Source: Pleomorphomonas diazotrophica (GTDB lineage Bacteria > Pseudomonadota > Alphaproteobacteria > Rhizobiales > Pleomorphomonadaceae). From it: DNA of 64,000 nucleotides. The position numbers and the translations under genes are program-made. The number at the start of each line of letters is the position of its first letter. The first letter of the stretch is position 1. Under the pieces are notes generated by a model. It saw only the letters and a program-made list of their open reading frames with translations, made no database searches and had not been told where the DNA came from. Of this stretch, positions 35,384 through 49,013 are shown piece after piece. The DNA is taken from assembly GCF_002844595.1 (NCBI RefSeq), contig NZ_PJNW01000006.1:85850-149849 (forward strand), written 5' to 3'.

Positions 35384-36308
35384 AAGCGTCGAAGGCCGCC
35401 CAGAACTGGGCGGCATAGACCTCGCGCTCCATCATGATCTCATGGCGGGCGCCATGGATCAGGATATAGGCGGGGTTGCGCAGGCGGCGCGCCATGGTCT
35501 CGACGGCGAGGCGGCTCACCACCGTGTCGGCGCCGGAGTTGACCAGCATCACCGGCGCGGCCACCTGGTCGGCGATGTCCGGCGCGGCGAGCAGGTCGAA
35601 CATGCGCGTCGCCGCCGCCACCCAGCCGAGCGTCGGCGCGGCGAGGCGGTAGACCGGCTGGGCGGCGCAGATCGCCTCGATCATCCGGTAGCGATCGGGG
35701 TCGGAGGTCAGCGGGTTGCGCTCGAAGGTCCTGGCCTTGGTTGCCCGGCGGCGCTGGCCGGGAATGTAGCGGGGCCCGGCGCCGCAGTGGACGGCAAGGC
35801 GCAGCAGCAGCCGGCGGAAGCCCGGCATGGTCGTCCGTTGCGGCAGGCCGAGCATGGGCGCCGTCAGGACCAGCCGCTCGAAGGTAGGGGCGAGAAAGCG
35901 CCCGGCGGCCAGAAGAACGCCGCCGCCCATCGAATGGCCCAGCGCGAAATAGGGCGGCGGACAATCCGGCAGCACGACGCGGCGGCGAAAGGCCTCGATG
36001 TCACGCAGGTAATGGCGGAAGCTGCGGACATGGCCCTTGCTGGGGTCGTCGGTGAGCCGGGTCGAACCGCCCTGGCCGCGCCATTCGAGGACCGCCACTG
36101 CGAAGCCGCGCTTCCGCAGGCGTTCGACGACATGGAAATACTTCTCGATGGTCTCCGACCAGCCGGGAAACAGGCAGACCGTGCCCTTCACGCCTCCCGG
36201 CAGCGCCGGCCAGCGGGCGGTGCGCAGGCGCACGCCGTCGGACGTCGAAATCATCTCCAGCCGGCAGCCGGCCGGGATGGGATTTTCGGCGAGATCGAGA
36301 AGATCCAT
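35361..36308 (-). CDS. Alpha/beta hydrolase, lysophospholipase-like
   Basis: A 315-residue hydrolase. The nucleophile elbow GHSMGGG places the catalytic serine at residue 126, the oxyanion-hole region is FPGWSE (about 47-52), and LEWRGQGGS (about 74-82) is characteristic of the PldB/monoacylglycerol-lipase group. The acid lies in VNSGADTVV and the histidine in GARHEIMME near the end. ATG 36308 has GGGGAG upstream. It overlaps the 3' end of hisN by 23 bases, converging. Likely substrates are lysophospholipids or monoglycerides. Confidence 0.88.
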   Translation of the reverse strand: MDLLDLAENPIPAGCRLEMISTSDGVRLRTARWPALPGGVKGTVCLFPGWSETIEKYFHVVERLRKRGFAVAVLEWRGQGGSTRLTDDPSKGHVRSFRHYLRDIEAFRRRVVLPDCPPPYFALGHSMGGGVLLAAGRFLAPTFERLVLTAPMLGLPQRTTMPGFRRLLLRLAVHCGAGPRYIPGQRRRATKARTFERNPLTSDPDRYRMIEAICAAQPVYRLAAPTLGWVAAATRMFDLLAAPDIADQVAAPVMLVNSGADTVVSRLAVETMARRLRNPAYILIHGARHEIMMEREVYAAQFWAAFDAFIPGSSE

Positions 36309-36469
36309 GAGTGCTCCCCGGCGACGATACCCATTCGCCGCCGCGCCGTTTCTAGCACGTCGGCGACGGCCGGCGCCATCGCCGACGGCAGCGAAAGCGA
36401 TTGTCGCCGCCCCTCTTGAAAAGCGAAATCGTCGCCCCAAATCAAGGATCGCGGACGCCGGAAGGGTCC

Positions 36470-36553
36470 GCGGCGACCGGACGTTCCGCCTCGGAGAGGG
36501 GAACAGAAAGCCGGTCGGCCAAACTCACGACTGTCGCTCAACTGGAGGACATC
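36470..36553 (+). promoter_or_regulatory. Candidate ROSE-type RNA thermometer in the heat-shock gene leader
   Basis: Immediately before the start codon the leader reads TCGCTCAACTGGAGGA. This is a U-Y-G-C-U element separated by a short loop from the ribosome site GGAGGA, the defining arrangement of ROSE elements that mask the ribosome site at low temperature in rhizobial small heat-shock genes. Upstream hairpins are possible but not resolved by eye. Confidence 0.5.
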
Positions 36554-37015
36554 ATGCGTAATTTCGACCTTTCTCCGCTCTATCGCTCGACCATCGGCTT
36601 TGATCGCCTGTTCTCGCTGCTCGACCAGGTTTCGACCAGCGACGCGTCGGCCCAGTCCTATCCGCCCTATAACATCGAGCGCACCGGCGAGAATGCCTAT
36701 CGCATCACCATCGCCGTCGCGGGCTTCTCCGAGGACGAGCTGACGATCGAGGCGCGCGAAGCCGTGCTGACGGTCAAGGGCGAGAAGAAGCCCGAAGCCG
36801 AGGACAACGGCCGCGAGATGCTCTATCGCGGCATCGCCGCCCGTGCCTTCGAGCGCCGCTTCCAGCTTGCCGATCATGTCGAGGTGAAGGGCGCCTCGCT
36901 TGAGCACGGCCTCCTGCACGTCGATCTCGTGCGCGACATTCCCGAGAGCAAGCGGGCGCGCACCATTCCGATCGGCAAGGGCGAGGCCCGGCAGATCGAA
37001 GCGACCATCAACTGA
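36554..37015 (+). CDS. Small heat-shock protein (Hsp20/IbpA class)
   Basis: A 153-residue ATP-independent chaperone that holds unfolding proteins. The alpha-crystallin domain (about residues 35-128) has the expected NAYRITIAVAGFSEDELTIE strand, then VLTVKGEKK and the FERRFQLADHVEVKGASLEHG block. A short C-terminal tail follows with RTIPIGKG, an I-x-I type anchor used in oligomer assembly. ATG 36554 has GGAGGA upstream, part of a ROSE-like leader. It is a single-gene unit with a strong terminator. Confidence 0.94.
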   Translation: MRNFDLSPLYRSTIGFDRLFSLLDQVSTSDASAQSYPPYNIERTGENAYRITIAVAGFSEDELTIEAREAVLTVKGEKKPEAEDNGREMLYRGIAARAFERRFQLADHVEVKGASLEHGLLHVDLVRDIPESKRARTIPIGKGEARQIEATIN

Positions 37016-37066
37016 CCCGGCGGTTTGGCGAGCGGGGACCGCTCCGCTCGCTACCCAAAATGACGA

Positions 37067-37094
37067 AGGGCGTCCCGGAAGGGGCGCCCTTTTT
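37067..37094 (+). terminator. Intrinsic terminator of the small heat-shock gene
   Basis: AGGGCGTCCC pairs with GGGGCGCCCT (one G-U) around a GGAA loop and is followed by a run of T, 52 bases after the stop codon. Confidence 0.8.
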
Positions 37095-37120
37095 GCTTGC
37101 GCAGTCCAGAATCGCAGCGG

Positions 37121-38173
37121 TTACTTGCCGAGCGCCTTCAGGAAGTGGTCGACCTCGTGGGCGGCGGTGGCGAACGACGTGACGAGCCGGACGAGGTCCT
37201 CGTCGTCCCTGGGTTTCTCGGTCTCATCGAGGCCGTCGGGATTCCACTCGTAGAACTGGGCGCCGGCCGCCTTCAGGCGGGCGCTGACCGGCTTCGGCCA
37301 GATGGCGAAGACTTCGTTGGCCTCCGGCTCCCACAGGATGCGGGCGGTGGAAAGCTGGCTGATGCCGGTGGCGAGCCGCTTGGCCATGGTGTTGGCGTGA
37401 TAGGCGTTGTCCAGCCAGTGGCCCCGGTCGAAATAGCCCTGGAACTGGGCGGCGACGAAGCGGCTCTTGGAGAAGAGCTGGCCGGCGCGCTTGCGGATAT
37501 AACCGAAATCCTCTGCCTTCTTGCCGTTGAAGAAGACGACCGCCTCGGCGCACCAGCAGCCGTTCTTGGTGCCGCCGAAGGACAGCACGTCGACGCCGGC
37601 CTTCCAGGTGATGTCGGCCGGCTGGCAGCCGAGGAAGGCGAGAGCGTTGGCAAGGCGGGCGCCGTCCATGTGCACCTTGAGGCCGTGGGCATGGGCGACG
37701 GCGGCGAGCGCGGTCACTTCCTCCACCGTATAGACGGTGCCCCATTCGGTCGACTGGCTGAGCGAGACGGCAACCGGCCGGCCGTGGTGGACGGCGGCCG
37801 GGAAGTAGCGGGCGATCGCCGCGGCCAGCGCGTCGGGCGTCAGCTTGCCGCGGGCGCCGGGAATGCTGACAAGGCGACCGCCGGACAGGAACTCCGGCGC
37901 GCCGGCTTCGTCGCAGGCGATATGCGCCACGTCATGGCAGATGACGATGCCGGCCGGCTTCATCACCGAGGCGAGCGACAGCGAGTTGGCCGCCGTGCCG
38001 GTGGCGACGAAGAAGACGGAGACGTCGTGCTCGAACACCTCCGAGAACCAGTCGACGGCGACGCGCGTCTGGTCGTCGGCGCCATAGGCGGGAACGGAGC
38101 CGTTTCCGGCGTTCAGGAGGGCATTGGCCACTTGCGCCGAAGCGCCGGCCCAGTTGTCGCTGGCAAAGTACAT
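37121..38173 (-). CDS. ltaE: Low-specificity L-threonine aldolase
   Basis: A 350-residue PLP enzyme that splits threonine and allo-threonine to glycine and acetaldehyde. The family start MYFASDNWAGA supports ATG 38173, although the frame runs to 38233. PLP contacts include ATGTAAN near residue 58-64, HMDGARLANA (about 168-177) and the Schiff-base lysine Lys203 in SFGGTKNG. Length is standard. It converges with the heat-shock gene and shares the terminator region between them. Confidence 0.93.
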   Translation of the reverse strand: MYFASDNWAGASAQVANALLNAGNGSVPAYGADDQTRVAVDWFSEVFEHDVSVFFVATGTAANSLSLASVMKPAGIVICHDVAHIACDEAGAPEFLSGGRLVSIPGARGKLTPDALAAAIARYFPAAVHHGRPVAVSLSQSTEWGTVYTVEEVTALAAVAHAHGLKVHMDGARLANALAFLGCQPADITWKAGVDVLSFGGTKNGCWCAEAVVFFNGKKAEDFGYIRKRAGQLFSKSRFVAAQFQGYFDRGHWLDNAYHANTMAKRLATGISQLSTARILWEPEANEVFAIWPKPVSARLKAAGAQFYEWNPDGLDETEKPRDDEDLVRLVTSFATAAHEVDHFLKALGK

Positions 38174-38758
38174 GGAGCCGAGTTTAGCCTTGTCGATCTC
38201 GGGCGACAGCCGCCGAGTTTGCGCACCACCCATGCAGGCCGTTCATGCCGCCGTCAATCCGGATTCCGTACCCAAAAAAATGGGTCAGGATGATTGACGG
38301 GACGGCAAGGTTATGCAAATAACGCATCGCGCATTCGGGACCGCGATAGTTTGGTTCCGGATGGGCGGATCCGGGGGCTCGGGCCGACTTTTTCGGAGGA
38401 AAAAACGGCCGACGCATTTTCCCGAATTCCCCCGCTCGCGGTTTTCGCTTGCCTCTGGGAGGCAACCGGTGCAAAGCGCGAAACGGAGGATTCCGGGGGA
38501 GGAGTGAGCTTCGGGATCATCTGGCGAAACGGCTGTCGAGGCTGTCTCCTTGTTCCGGGTTTCACGGGATGAGGACGACGGCTGTCGCTGTCGCATCGTC
38601 CGGCGGAAGCGCCGGGCCATGGCTGCCGGAGAGAACGGACGTCACAGCGCGGTCATAAGCGGGTATATAAGGAATAGCCCGCTCCTCGCACGGAGGCGTC
38701 CGGAAGAGACACCCTTCGGCGGGCCACTCGCCCGCCGCACACTGATGAGGACTTCGCC
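38174..38758. other. Long intergenic region upstream of gltB
   Basis: About 585 bases between divergent ltaE and gltB. No convincing gene. The A-rich run CCCAAAAAAATGGG near 38271 forms a small hairpin. Near 38665 a TATATAAGG sequence could serve as the -10 region for gltB, and the leader to gltB would then be about 85 bases. Longer leaders that sense glutamine or nitrogen status are possible but I see no known riboswitch. Confidence 0.45.
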
Positions 38759-43483
<4,725 letters not shown>

Positions 43484-43490
43484 CCGACAG

Positions 43491-43512
43491 GGGACGGCCG
43501 GAGGGCCGTCCC
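43491..43512 (+). promoter_or_regulatory. Intercistronic hairpin between gltB and gltD
   Basis: GGGACGGCC and GGCCGTCCC form a nine-base-pair stem with a four-base loop starting seven bases after the gltB stop. No T run follows, so it more likely protects gltB mRNA or tunes the gltB to gltD ratio than ends transcription. Confidence 0.5.
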
Positions 43513-43617
43513 GCCCCACCGAGACAGGAAAAGGGTCGGAGATCGTCCCCGCGAGCGGCGCCAGGGAAGGCGCCCGTGGCCGGCGACAGGACCCGCAAAG
43601 GCTAGACGGAGTGAGAG

Positions 43618-45036
43618 ATGGGCAAGGCTACCGGCTTCCTTGAGTTCGAGCGTCAGGAGCTCAAGTACCAGAAGGTGGACGATCGCGTTCGCCACTACAA
43701 CGAGTTCACCGTTCCGCCGCTGGAAAGCGACATGCAGACCCAGGGCGCCCGCTGCATGGAATGCGGCGTGCCCTACTGCCACCGCGGCTGCCCGGTGAAC
43801 AACCAGATCCCCGACTGGAACGACCTCGTCTACAACGGCGACTGGGAGACGGCCTCGCGCAATCTCCACTCGACCAACAACTTTCCGGAGTTCACCGGCC
43901 GCGTCTGCCCCGCTCCCTGCGAGGCGGCCTGCACGCTGAACCTGTTCGAGGCGCCGGTGACGATCAAGCAGATCGAATACACCATCGCCGAGCGGGCCTG
44001 GAAGGATGGCCGGGTGCAGCCGGAGATCGCCAAGGTCAAGACCGGCAAGAAGGTGGCGGTGATCGGCTCGGGTCCGGCCGGCCTGGCCGCCGCCCAGCAG
44101 CTCGTCCGCGTCGGCCATGACGTGCATGTCTACGAGAAGAACGCCCGCGCCGGCGGCCTCCTCCGCTACGGCATCCCCGACTTCAAGCTCGACAAGCACA
44201 TCGTCGAGCGGCGCGTGCAGCAGATGGTGTCCGAAGGCGTCGTCTTCCACTTCAACGTCAACGTCGGCGTTGATGTGAAGATCGAGGACCTCCGGGGCGA
44301 GTATGACGCCGTGCTGCTCGCCGGCGGCTCGGAAAAGTCGCGCGACCTGCCGGTGCCCGGCCGCGAGCTTCGGGGCGTTCACTTCGCCATGGAGTTCCTG
44401 CCGCAGCAGAACCGCCGCGTCGGCGGCGAGCCGCTCGGCTCCGTCGACCCGATCTCGGCCCTCGGCAAGCGCGTCGTGGTCATCGGCGGCGGCGACACCG
44501 GCTCGGACTGCATCGGTACCTCCAATCGCCAGGGCGCGGTGAGCGTCGTCCAGCTGGAAATCATGCCGAAGCCGCCGGAGAAGGAAGACAAGCTCCTCAC
44601 CTGGCCGAACTGGCCGCTGAAGCTCAGGACCTCTTCGAGCCACGAGGAAGGCGCCGAGCGCCTGTTCGGCGTCACCGCCACCTCCTTCGAGGGCCAGAAC
44701 GGCGTCGTCAGCAAGGTCAACTGCGTTGAGGTCGATGCCAAGTTCCAGCCGGTCCCCGGCACGGAGTTCAGCCTCGATGCCGACCTGGTGCTGTTTGCCA
44801 TGGGCTTCGTGCATCCGGTGCACGAGGGCATGATCAACGATCTCGGTGTCGAGAAGGACGGCCGCGGCAACGTCAAGGCCACCGAGGTCGACTATCGCAC
44901 CTCGGTCGACAAGGTGTTCGCGGCCGGCGACATGCGGCGCGGCCAGAGCCTCGTCGTCTGGGCGATCCGCGAAGGCCGTCAGGCGGCGCGCTCTATCGAC
45001 GAGTTCCTGATGGGCGCCTCCGTCCTGCCGCGCTGA
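43618..45036 (+). CDS. gltD: Glutamate synthase, small subunit (NADPH-dependent)
   Basis: A 472-residue flavoprotein that passes electrons from NADPH to the large subunit. The N-terminal cysteines that bind two 4Fe-4S clusters are [14 protein letters not shown] (Cys46, 49, 54, 58) and CPAPCEAAC (Cys97, 101, 105). FAD binds at [15 protein letters not shown] and NADPH at [12 protein letters not shown]. The C-terminal [21 protein letters not shown] completes the flavin site. Start ATG 43618 lies 134 bases after gltB in the same transcription unit. Confidence 0.97.
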   Translation: MGKATGFLEFERQELKYQKVDDRVRHYNEFTVPPLESDMQTQGARCMECGVPYCHRGCPVNNQIPDWNDLVYNGDWETASRNLHSTNNFPEFTGRVCPAPCEAACTLNLFEAPVTIKQIEYTIAERAWKDGRVQPEIAKVKTGKKVAVIGSGPAGLAAAQQLVRVGHDVHVYEKNARAGGLLRYGIPDFKLDKHIVERRVQQMVSEGVVFHFNVNVGVDVKIEDLRGEYDAVLLAGGSEKSRDLPVPGRELRGVHFAMEFLPQQNRRVGGEPLGSVDPISALGKRVVVIGGGDTGSDCIGTSNRQGAVSVVQLEIMPKPPEKEDKLLTWPNWPLKLRTSSSHEEGAERLFGVTATSFEGQNGVVSKVNCVEVDAKFQPVPGTEFSLDADLVLFAMGFVHPVHEGMINDLGVEKDGRGNVKATEVDYRTSVDKVFAAGDMRRGQSLVVWAIREGRQAARSIDEFLMGASVLPR

Positions 45037-45058
45037 GCGTCAATCGGACATCAATCGG

Positions 45059-45086
45059 CGGCCGGATTCCCCAGGGAGTCCGGCCG
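45059..45086. terminator. Bidirectional stem-loop after gltD
   Basis: CGGCCGGA and TCCGGCCG pair around a 12-base loop with an extra CCC/GGG inner pairing. It lies 22 bases after the gltD stop and also downstream of the converging DUF459 gene. T runs are short. Confidence 0.5.
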
Positions 45087-45113
45087 TTGCCGTTTCCGAT
45101 GGGCTCGAGGTTC

Positions 45114-46232
45114 TCATCTCACCGCGGTTGAGCCGTAGCGGCCGGGCACCGGGTCGAGCGGCAGGCCCTCGACGACGAGGCGGTGCAGCGGCGTGCCGGG
45201 CTTCGGCGGCGTGAGGTCGGCGGCGGTGATCAGCTTGTCCTCGCCGGCCGCGCCGGGATCGTTCAGGAGCATGACGAGGCCGTCGCCGGACACTTGCTGC
45301 ATCAGGTTGGCGGTGGGTGCGGCGACGTCGAGAGCGCTGCCGAGGCTTTGCTGGACGTAGAAGGCGAGCTTGCGGGCGCCGGAGCGGGTGAAGCCGACGC
45401 CGTCCTTCAGGCGCAGTTGCCGCACCTGTCCGTCGAGGTCGGGGCCACTCGCCACGAAGGCGCCGTTCTGCGAGAAGGGCTCCCAGACGTCGATATAGGT
45501 CGTCCCCTTCTCGCTCGCCTCGTCGCGGATGACGCCGTCGATATAGGTGACGTCGTTGGTGGCCTGCTGGCTCGCCACCGGCACGAGGCCGACCCACTGG
45601 AAGGGCACGGCGTGCTCGCGCACCACGCGCATCAGCTCGTTGAGCCGAGCCTTGTAGATGGTCTCCCAGTCGGGGGAGGGGAAGTCGACCATCCGGTCGG
45701 GTAGTTCGATGGGCCGGCCGTCGGCGCGGCCGATCATGGCGACCACCGCCACCGGCCGCGGCTTTTCCGTCAGGCGCGCTTCTAGGAAGGCCTTCCAGTC
45801 GATGTCGCCGGTGGAGGCGAGGCCGGCATCCTCGGCGGTCTTGGTCTCGATGCGGATATCCGGTCGGTCGGCGAAGGCGACATCGAGGCCGCGCCCGAGG
45901 TCGGCGGCCAGACGGTCGCCGATCACCAGCACGACACGCGCGTCGTCCTTCTTGGGGTTCTGCGGCTTGATCACCGCCGGCCGTGCCGCCTTTCGCTGGC
46001 CGGGGGGCGGCGCCTTGAGAACCCGGACGCCGGGCGCCGGCGCCACCGGTTCGGGCTGGCCGAGACCAAACAGGCGCATCAGGAAGGGACGGTTGTCGCG
46101 CGGCGGCTCGATGACCTCTACCTGTGTGCCCCGCTGGATGATGATCCGCTGCTGAGCATGGGCAGCTGGCGCCGCCGCGATCACCGCGGCGGCGACAAGG
46201 ACCGTCAGGGCTTTTGCCCTTCGGAGCGCCAT
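45114..46232 (-). CDS. Exported DUF459/SGNH-fold protein with degenerate catalytic residues
   Basis: A 372-residue protein with a signal peptide (residues 1-26, ending AAHA) and a proline-rich stretch, then an SGNH-fold (DUF459) domain from about residue 95. The first block reads VLVIGDRLAADLG, where GDS of active SGNH hydrolases has become GDR (Arg107). The final block reads DGVGFTRSGARKLAFYV, where the usual DxxH histidine is glycine. The other core strands, such as VVAMIGRADGR, look intact. It may be a binding protein rather than an esterase. It lies next to a lytic transglycosylase gene on the same strand, so a cell-wall role is plausible. Confidence 0.82.
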   Translation of the reverse strand: MALRRAKALTVLVAAAVIAAAPAAHAQQRIIIQRGTQVEVIEPPRDNRPFLMRLFGLGQPEPVAPAPGVRVLKAPPPGQRKAARPAVIKPQNPKKDDARVVLVIGDRLAADLGRGLDVAFADRPDIRIETKTAEDAGLASTGDIDWKAFLEARLTEKPRPVAVVAMIGRADGRPIELPDRMVDFPSPDWETIYKARLNELMRVVREHAVPFQWVGLVPVASQQATNDVTYIDGVIRDEASEKGTTYIDVWEPFSQNGAFVASGPDLDGQVRQLRLKDGVGFTRSGARKLAFYVQQSLGSALDVAAPTANLMQQVSGDGLVMLLNDPGAAGEDKLITAADLTPPKPGTPLHRLVVEGLPLDPVPGRYGSTAVR

Positions 46233-46281
46233 TGAACAAGTCTCCCGACAACCGTCGTCTTCGAGCCATCCGGCCCCGGCG

Positions 46282-47553
46282 TCAGCCGCCCCGCAATAGC
46301 GTCAAGAGTTCGAGCGACGCATTGCCGGTGACGGCGAGGCCGCGCTGCGCCTCATAGGCACGGATGGCCGCGACGGTTTGAGGGCCGACCTTACCATCGA
46401 TCTTTTCGAGAGGGAATCCGATCGCCCTGAGCCGCTGCTGCAGCTCGGCCCGGCCGGCCTCGTCGAGCGGCGTGTAGCCGCGCGGCCAGGGCGTGACGAA
46501 CGGGCCGCCGCCGGCCAGACGGTCGGCCAGGTGGCCTACGCCGAGCGCGTAGGAGGTGGCGTTGTTGTAGCGCTTGATCGCCTGGAAGTTCCTGAGCGTC
46601 AGGAAGGCCGGACCGCCGGACCCGGACGGCAGCAGCAAGGTGGCCTGATCGCCGGGGCGCGGGAAGGCGGCACCGGAGGCGCGGGCGAGTCCGCGCGCCG
46701 TCCAGTCGGCCAGCGTCGCCGAGCGGCCGGCCAGCGAGGTGTCGAAGCCGGGCGGCAGCACCACCTCGTAGCCCCAGGTGGCGCCGGGCTGCCAGCCGGA
46801 TTTGCGGAGATAGTTGGCGGTGGAGGCCAGCGCGTCCGGCACCGACGTCCAGATGTTGCGCTTGCCGTCGCCATCGAAGTCGACGGCGTAGCCGAGATAA
46901 GTGGTGGGAATGAACTGCGTCTGGCCCATGGCGCCGGCCCAGGAGCCGGTCATGTGCCGAGCGTCGACGTCATGATGCTCCAGAATGCGCAGCACGGCGT
47001 TGAGCTGCTGCCGGCCGTAGGCGGCGCGCGAGCCGCCGCGCCAGCCAAGCGTCGCCAGCGCGCGTACCACGTTCTTCACCTTGGTGGGGTCGCGCAGGAT
47101 GGCGCCGTAGCTGCTTTCCATGCCCCAGATGGCGACGACGACCTCGCGGTTGACGCCATAGGTCGCCTCGATGCTGTCGAGCAGCGTGCGGTGGCGGACC
47201 AGCATGTCGCGGCCGGTGGCGATGCGGCTCTCCGCCGCCATGTCGTCGAGATAGTCCCAGATGGCGCGCGAGAACTCCGGCTGGCTGGTCGCCTTGGTCA
47301 GCACGTCACTGTCGGGGCCGACGCCCCGGAAGGCGGCATCGAAAGTGGCGCGCGAGACGCCGCGCGCTTCGGCCGCCGGCCACTGGCTCTCGACGAAGGC
47401 GGTGAAGGCGGGCGGTATCGGCTCGTCGGCGAGCGGCGGCAGGCCGGACTGGTCGGGAACGTCGAAGTCGTTGCCGAGCACGGCGCAGGCCGCAAGGAAG
47501 CCGGCGAGCGTGAGGGCGGCGGCGCCCCGGGCGATCCGTGATACGTTCGTCAT
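46282..47553 (-). CDS. Lytic murein transglycosylase, MltB family lipoprotein
   Basis: A 423-residue outer-membrane lipoprotein that cuts peptidoglycan glycan strands to form anhydro-muropeptides. A lipobox LAAC ends at Cys23. The SLT/MltB catalytic domain (about 45-345) has the catalytic glutamate at 146 in WGMESSYG and the signature GSWAGAMGQTQFIPTTYLGY. A C-terminal peptidoglycan-binding domain (about 360-423) carries LDEAGRAELQQRLRAIGF. ATG 47553 has GGGGGAG upstream. It precedes the DUF459 gene by 49 bases, so both may be in one unit. Confidence 0.94.
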   Translation of the reverse strand: MTNVSRIARGAAALTLAGFLAACAVLGNDFDVPDQSGLPPLADEPIPPAFTAFVESQWPAAEARGVSRATFDAAFRGVGPDSDVLTKATSQPEFSRAIWDYLDDMAAESRIATGRDMLVRHRTLLDSIEATYGVNREVVVAIWGMESSYGAILRDPTKVKNVVRALATLGWRGGSRAAYGRQQLNAVLRILEHHDVDARHMTGSWAGAMGQTQFIPTTYLGYAVDFDGDGKRNIWTSVPDALASTANYLRKSGWQPGATWGYEVVLPPGFDTSLAGRSATLADWTARGLARASGAAFPRPGDQATLLLPSGSGGPAFLTLRNFQAIKRYNNATSYALGVGHLADRLAGGGPFVTPWPRGYTPLDEAGRAELQQRLRAIGFPLEKIDGKVGPQTVAAIRAYEAQRGLAVTGNASLELLTLLRGG

Positions 47554-47794
47554 GACGCGCTCCCCCTTTTCAGGCCTTAGGTGGTCGTTTCAAAGACGAG
47601 ACTTATGGTAAACGATCGGTTAAGTTCCGTGGCGTTTCGTCCATGGTCCACTGCTTGCGGACCTTTCACGAGGGATTTTTTTCGACGACCTCCACAATTC
47701 CAAAATTAAACATTTTTCCGCTATTGATGGTCCCGCCCACGCGGCAGACGTCCTGACCTCGGACCGTCACCAGATTGCCGCTCAGGAGTGCTTC

Positions 47795-48667
47795 ATGTCC
47801 AAACGTATTCGTAAAGCCGTTTTCCCCGTCGCTGGCCTCGGCACCCGCTTCCTTCCGGCCACCAAGGCCGTGCCGAAGGAGATGATGACCGTCGTCGACC
47901 GGCCGGCCCTCCAATATGTCGTCGACGAGGCCAAGGCGGCCGGCATCGAGCATTTCATTTTCGTCACCGGCCGCGGCAAGGAAGTGATCGAGAATCATTT
48001 CGACCTCGCCTATGAGCTCGAGGCGACGCTCGCCGCTCGCAACAAGACGGCCGCCCTCGAAGAACTGCGCGCCGAGCGCCCGGCAGCCGGCACCACCTCC
48101 TTCACCCGCCAGCAGGAGCCGCTCGGCCTTGGCCACGCCGTCTGGTGTGCCCGCGACATCGTCGGCGACGAACCTTTCGCGGTGCTGTTGCCCGACATGC
48201 TGATGAAGCACACGACGCCTTGCCTCAAGAGCATGGTCGATGCCTATGAGAGCGGCGCCAACGTCGTCAGCCTCGAAGAATGCGATCCGGCCCAGACCTC
48301 GTCCTACGGCATCGTCGCCCTGGGCAAGACGCTGGCCACCGATGTGTTCGAGATCACCGACATGGTGGAGAAGCCCAAGCCGGCCGAGGCGCCCTCCAAC
48401 TTCTACATCTCCGGCCGCTACATCCTGCAGCCGCGTATCTTCGAGCTGTTGGGTAGCCAGGAAAAGGGCGCCGGCGGCGAGATCCAGCTCACCGATTCCA
48501 TGCTGCGCCTCGCCAAGGAGCAGCCCTTCTGCGGCGTGCGCTTCCGCGGCACCACCTTCGACACCGGCACCAAGCTCGGCTTCCTCAAGGCGAACATCGC
48601 CTATGGCAGCGAGCGCACCGACATCGACCCGAATATCGTCAATGAGTTGAAAAGCGTTCTGGGCTGA
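47795..48667 (+). CDS. galU: UTP-glucose-1-phosphate uridylyltransferase
   Basis: A 290-residue enzyme that makes UDP-glucose for exopolysaccharide, glycolipid and trehalose synthesis. The nucleotide-binding signature VAGLGTRFLPATKAVPKEM is at about residues 12-30, followed by the QYVVDEAKAAGIE block, VLLPDML (uridyl and metal binding) and the late GGEIQLTDSML segment. Length is typical. ATG 47795 follows a CAGGAG site. A compound repeat lies directly after its stop codon. Confidence 0.97.
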   Translation: MSKRIRKAVFPVAGLGTRFLPATKAVPKEMMTVVDRPALQYVVDEAKAAGIEHFIFVTGRGKEVIENHFDLAYELEATLAARNKTAALEELRAERPAAGTTSFTRQQEPLGLGHAVWCARDIVGDEPFAVLLPDMLMKHTTPCLKSMVDAYESGANVVSLEECDPAQTSSYGIVALGKTLATDVFEITDMVEKPKPAEAPSNFYISGRYILQPRIFELLGSQEKGAGGEIQLTDSMLRLAKEQPFCGVRFRGTTFDTGTKLGFLKANIAYGSERTDIDPNIVNELKSVLG

Positions 48668-48684
48668 TCGACTTTTTGTTGTCA

Positions 48685-48813
48685 GCCTCAGACGCCGGCG
48701 GGCCTCCGACCCTTAGGCTTCCGCTACGCTTTCCGCCTGACGGGGCTTTGCCACGTCAGGCCCGCTCCGCGCGGGCGCCGCTTGGCGCCGGAAGCCGCCT
48801 TCGGCGGCTTCTG
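48685..48813. repeat. Modular palindromic repeat, copy A
   Basis: Order of modules: GCCTCAGACGCCGGCGGG, a CCCTTAGGCTTCCGCT segment, a stem-loop CCTGACG/CGTCAGG with conserved GGGC...GCC loop, GCTCCGCGCGGGC, a GGCGCC-GCTT-GGCGCC hairpin and a GAAGCCGCC/GGCGGCTTC hairpin. The same modules recur at 48822 and 59922. Confidence 0.85.
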
Positions 48814-48821
48814 TTTTCTCG

Positions 48822-48914
48822 GCCTCAGACGCCGGCGGCGACATCTGTCACCTTGGCTTTCGCGCTCCGCGCGGGCGCCGCTTGGCGCCGGAAGCCGCCT
48901 TCGGGCGGCTTCTG
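48822..48914. repeat. Modular palindromic repeat, copy B (internally deleted)
   Basis: It shares the first module GCCTCAGACGCCGGCGG and the whole last half from GCTCCGCGCGGGC to GGCGGCTTCTG with copy A. The central CTTAGGCTTCC segment and its stem are replaced by about 20 unrelated bases. Confidence 0.8.
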
Positions 48915-49013
48915 CCTTTCCGTGGCGAGCCGTGCAAGAAAACCTGACAAGCGCGCTTGCCTTATGGCCGATCCTGTGGATTGCTCGACCGCCAAGGGGC
49001 TTCGGAGGTAAGC

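Larger units (their letters stand above)
48668..49013. other. Intergenic region occupied by two repeat copies
   Basis: About 345 bases between galU and the LysE-family gene. Most of it is taken up by copies A and B of the modular repeat. A short spacer with the ribosome site GGAGG precedes the LysE start. No gene is called. Confidence 0.7.
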
